Part shown: piece by piece, positions 61,912 to 64,000 of the stretch
Layout of the letters: every line of letters begins with the position of its first letter
Position numbering within the stretch: position 1 is the first letter of the stretch
Source: Diphasiastrum complanatum
Taxonomy: Eukaryota; Streptophyta; Lycopodiopsida; Lycopodiales; Lycopodiaceae
DNA: 64,000 nucleotides
Direction of reading: 5' to 3'
Assembly (NCBI GenBank): GCA_029204225.1
Contig: CM055097.1
Location: 66,162,268-66,226,267 of the forward strand
Position numbers and translations under genes: made by a program
The notes under the pieces: model-generated
Told to the model about the DNA's origin: nothing
Seen by the model: only the letters and a program-made list of their open reading frames with translations
The model's database searches: none

Positions 61912-62888
61912 CTATAATAACTCGTCACACAATATAGAGATTCCTCCATCTTGATTCCTATCATAAGGTATCTTTGTATCTTTATGAGTTGCCTCCTCAT
62001 CAAAGTATACATCCCTACTTATGATGACTTTCTTACCCTCTAAGTCATATAACCTATATCCCTTCTCTTGACTATCATATAGGAATAAACACTTGGTCGC
62101 CTTAGGATCCAATTTGCTCCTGGAATCCTTAGGTATGTGAGCATAAGCAATACTTTCAAACACTCTCAAATGACTTACATCTGGCTTCCGACCCGTGTAA
62201 GCTTCCTCTGGAGTCCGATTCTCTACAACCTTTGTAGGACTTCGATTCAAAAGAACCGTCGTCTTAACTGTTTCACACAAAACGTATTTAGAAGATTTTT
62301 ACTCTTGAGCATACTCCTCGCAGTTTCCACTATAGATCGGTTCTTTCTTTCCGCAACTCCATTTTGCTGAGGCATATCCATGTATGCAAATTGTCTCTTT
62401 ATACCATGATCCTTGCAAAATACCTGAAATTCCGTAAAAATATACTCTCCCCCTTTGTCCAAGCAGAGTATCTTGATTTGTGTATATGTTTCTTTCTCCA
62501 CCTGTGTCTTAAACCAAGTGAAATATTTGAATGCTTCACCCTTATTCTTGAAAAGATAGATCCATGTCTTCCTAGAATAGTCATCCACAAACACCATGAA
62601 GTAACTTGCTCCTCCATAAGATTGAGTCCTCATAGGACCACACAAATCTATATGAACAAGTTCTAGAACATTTCTCACCCTAAATGTACTAGGCAAAAAT
62701 TTCTTCACATGATGCTTGTCTAAGACACAGCCTTCACAAACCTTGTGATCAGAAACAACTTGAGGTAAACTTGTAACCATGTTGTATTTCCTCAAGACTT
62801 GTAGACTTTTGTGATTCACATGTCCGAACCTTTCGTGCCATAACTTACTCATTGATCCAATATCCGCAACACTTGCATGATGAGACAC
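61912..62888 (-). pseudogene. Copia integrase
   Basis: Frame 62888-62247 (213 codons) carries the zinc region (WHERFGHVNHKSL, VCEGCVLDKH) and the DDE core: Asp in HIDLCGPM, Asp in CLDKGGEY and Glu in NGVAERKNRS. A frameshift near 62275 leads to frame 62280-61912 with the tail (HLRVFESIAYAHIPKDS, EKGYRLYDLEGKKVIISRD). Only this shift is evident. Integrase joins element cDNA to the target. The catalytic residues are all present. Confidence 0.92.
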
Positions 62889-62982
62889 CGCTCTTCATCA
62901 AACTGCACCACCATGTGTTGCTTCGCAATAGCTGATACTAAGAGTAAGTTTTTCTTGATTAATGGTACATAAAGGACGTCCT

Positions 62983-64000
62983 TTATGTCTCCAATCTTTG
63001 TAGTTGAACCTGTACTTTTCCAAATCCTTTTATAATATATGTGTGGTTATCTCCCAACTTCACATTTGACCCATCATCTAATTTTTGAAAATTAGATAGC
63101 CAGTCCCGTCTAGGTGTCGAATTCTTTGAAGCTCCTGAATCAATAAACCAACAGTCTTCTTCCTTCGAGAAGCCACCACCAGAACATGTCGACGCCGAAA
63201 ACAACTCATAGTCTTCAAGATTCAAAGCACTCAATTTTGCATTAGATGCTTCTTCTTCTTCAACAAAATTCACATCTTGCTTTTTCTTGAACTTCTTGTG
63301 TTGGCACTCCTTTGCATAATGCCCAGATTTTCCACAAACAAAGTAGTTTCCCTTTCGAACTACTTTTTTTCCATCGTTTGATCGATTTGATTGATTCTCC
63401 TCCATATCATGCTGCATCTTCTTCTTCTTCTTCCCTTTGCCACCCTTTGTGGAACTTTGCTCTTGCTTCTTTGCTTGGAATGCATGTTCCTTGAAATTGT
63501 CCCTGTTGACAATATTTTGTCGTCTCATTTCTTCCTGTAGTAATATGGCATTCAGCTCATCGAAAGAAAGCCTCGTCTCCCGTAACGAGAGCATCATTAC
63601 AAAGTTCTAATAAGCCAAAGGTAGACTATTAAGTACAATGGATATTAAGACTGAATCTTGAACGCTTTCTCCAATCGCAATAAATTGTCCTCTCAAATCT
63701 TTCACCCGAGTAAGTAGTTCGTTACTAATTCACCTGTACCCATCTTCAATGTGTGTAGCTTATTAGTCAAGAACAAGATTCGTGACTGATTTACCATCTC
63801 ATACAAGTTCTTCAGTATATCCCAAGCCTCCTTAGGTCCAGTAGCATCTCTGATGTGAGATATGATCATATCTCTAATAGACAAGTTAATGATATGATGA
63901 GCTTTTCTTCGACGTCTCTGATACTCCCGCAACTCCCTGTCAGTATTAGGAGGTACCTCAACACCTGTGACGATTTTCCAATATTCTCGATCCTGGAGAA
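62983..64000 (-). pseudogene. Copia gag and protease (5' end outside the window)
   Basis: The minus strand reads gag (AWDILKNLYEMVNQSRI near 63790-63840; frame 63702-63932), then a 204-codon frame 63597-62983. That frame has a lysine-rich linker, a CCHC knuckle (YFVCGKSGHYAKEC, about 63310-63350) and protease DSGAS near 63130. Frame breaks lie near 63700 and 63605. The family resembles Tnt1-type Copia in domain order. Confidence 0.9.

Larger units (their letters stand above)
59957..64000 (-). mobile_element. Copia element with largely readable pol (5' end outside the window)
   Basis: 3' LTR 59957-60378, purine tract, truncated RNase H, RT, integrase, protease and gag follow in minus-strand order up to the window edge. 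The five bases outside the LTR are GTTGT (59952-59956); the other side cannot be checked. Protein motifs are the best preserved in the window. Confidence 0.92.

Overview
The window is a repeat-packed stretch of a land-plant nuclear genome. Nearly all recognisable coding sequence belongs to retrotransposons with plant-type Ty1/Copia and Ty3/Gypsy domains, priming sites that match the 3' end of initiator-methionine tRNA, AT-rich spacers and long (GA)n tracts. A Helitron helicase remnant is also present. No complete conventional host gene was found; the only non-transposon coding candidate is a pair of small exons near 50 kb. The density of nested elements suggests a very large genome. The Penelope-type reverse transcriptase makes a conifer, fern, lycophyte or bryophyte more likely than a flowering plant, but this is inference.

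Layout. 1-2248 holds the 3' half of a plus-strand Gypsy chromovirus and its 3' LTR. 3007-8713 is probably another Gypsy LTR, split by a complete minus-strand Copia insertion (3357-8638, target duplication ATTTG) that encodes gag and protease but no intact integrase or reverse transcriptase. 9030-17126 is a decayed plus-strand Gypsy (gag, protease, RNase H, integrase) followed by an extra ORF with its own TATA box. 17.7-18.8 kb is the Helitron fragment. 18.9-24.6 kb holds a minus-strand Copia fragment and two facing copies of one Gypsy family. 24.6-32.5 kb is a minus-strand Copia split by a young plus-strand Copia (25806-29385, target duplication CTTTC). 32.9-34.1 kb holds an unrecognised protein with a threefold internal repeat.

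34.4-42.4 kb is the most unusual part. Two direct repeats of about 2.2 kb, each starting at a (GA)n tract and carrying a minus-strand TATA box, flank a 3.6-kb body. The body encodes, on the minus strand, a reverse transcriptase of the Penelope-like type rather than the Copia, Gypsy or LINE type. Its catalytic motifs survive but two frameshifts and a stop break the frame. The repeats look like the pseudo-LTRs of a Penelope-like element, and a perfect 13-bp hairpin holds the stop codon at the 3' end of the body.

42.4-64 kb returns to LTR elements: a third copy of the same Gypsy family, a decayed plus-strand Copia, a minus-strand Copia split by a small patchwork Copia (52571-55109), another deletion-derived Copia (from 56637), a 136-bp tandem duplication, a 30-bp-arm hairpin, and a largely readable minus-strand Copia (59957 to the window end) whose RNase H is truncated.

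The genes do not form a pathway. The common themes are nested insertion, gag-only derivatives that would need proteins supplied by other elements, and microsatellites linked to particular elements. All identifications rest on reading motifs by eye, without alignment or database search.
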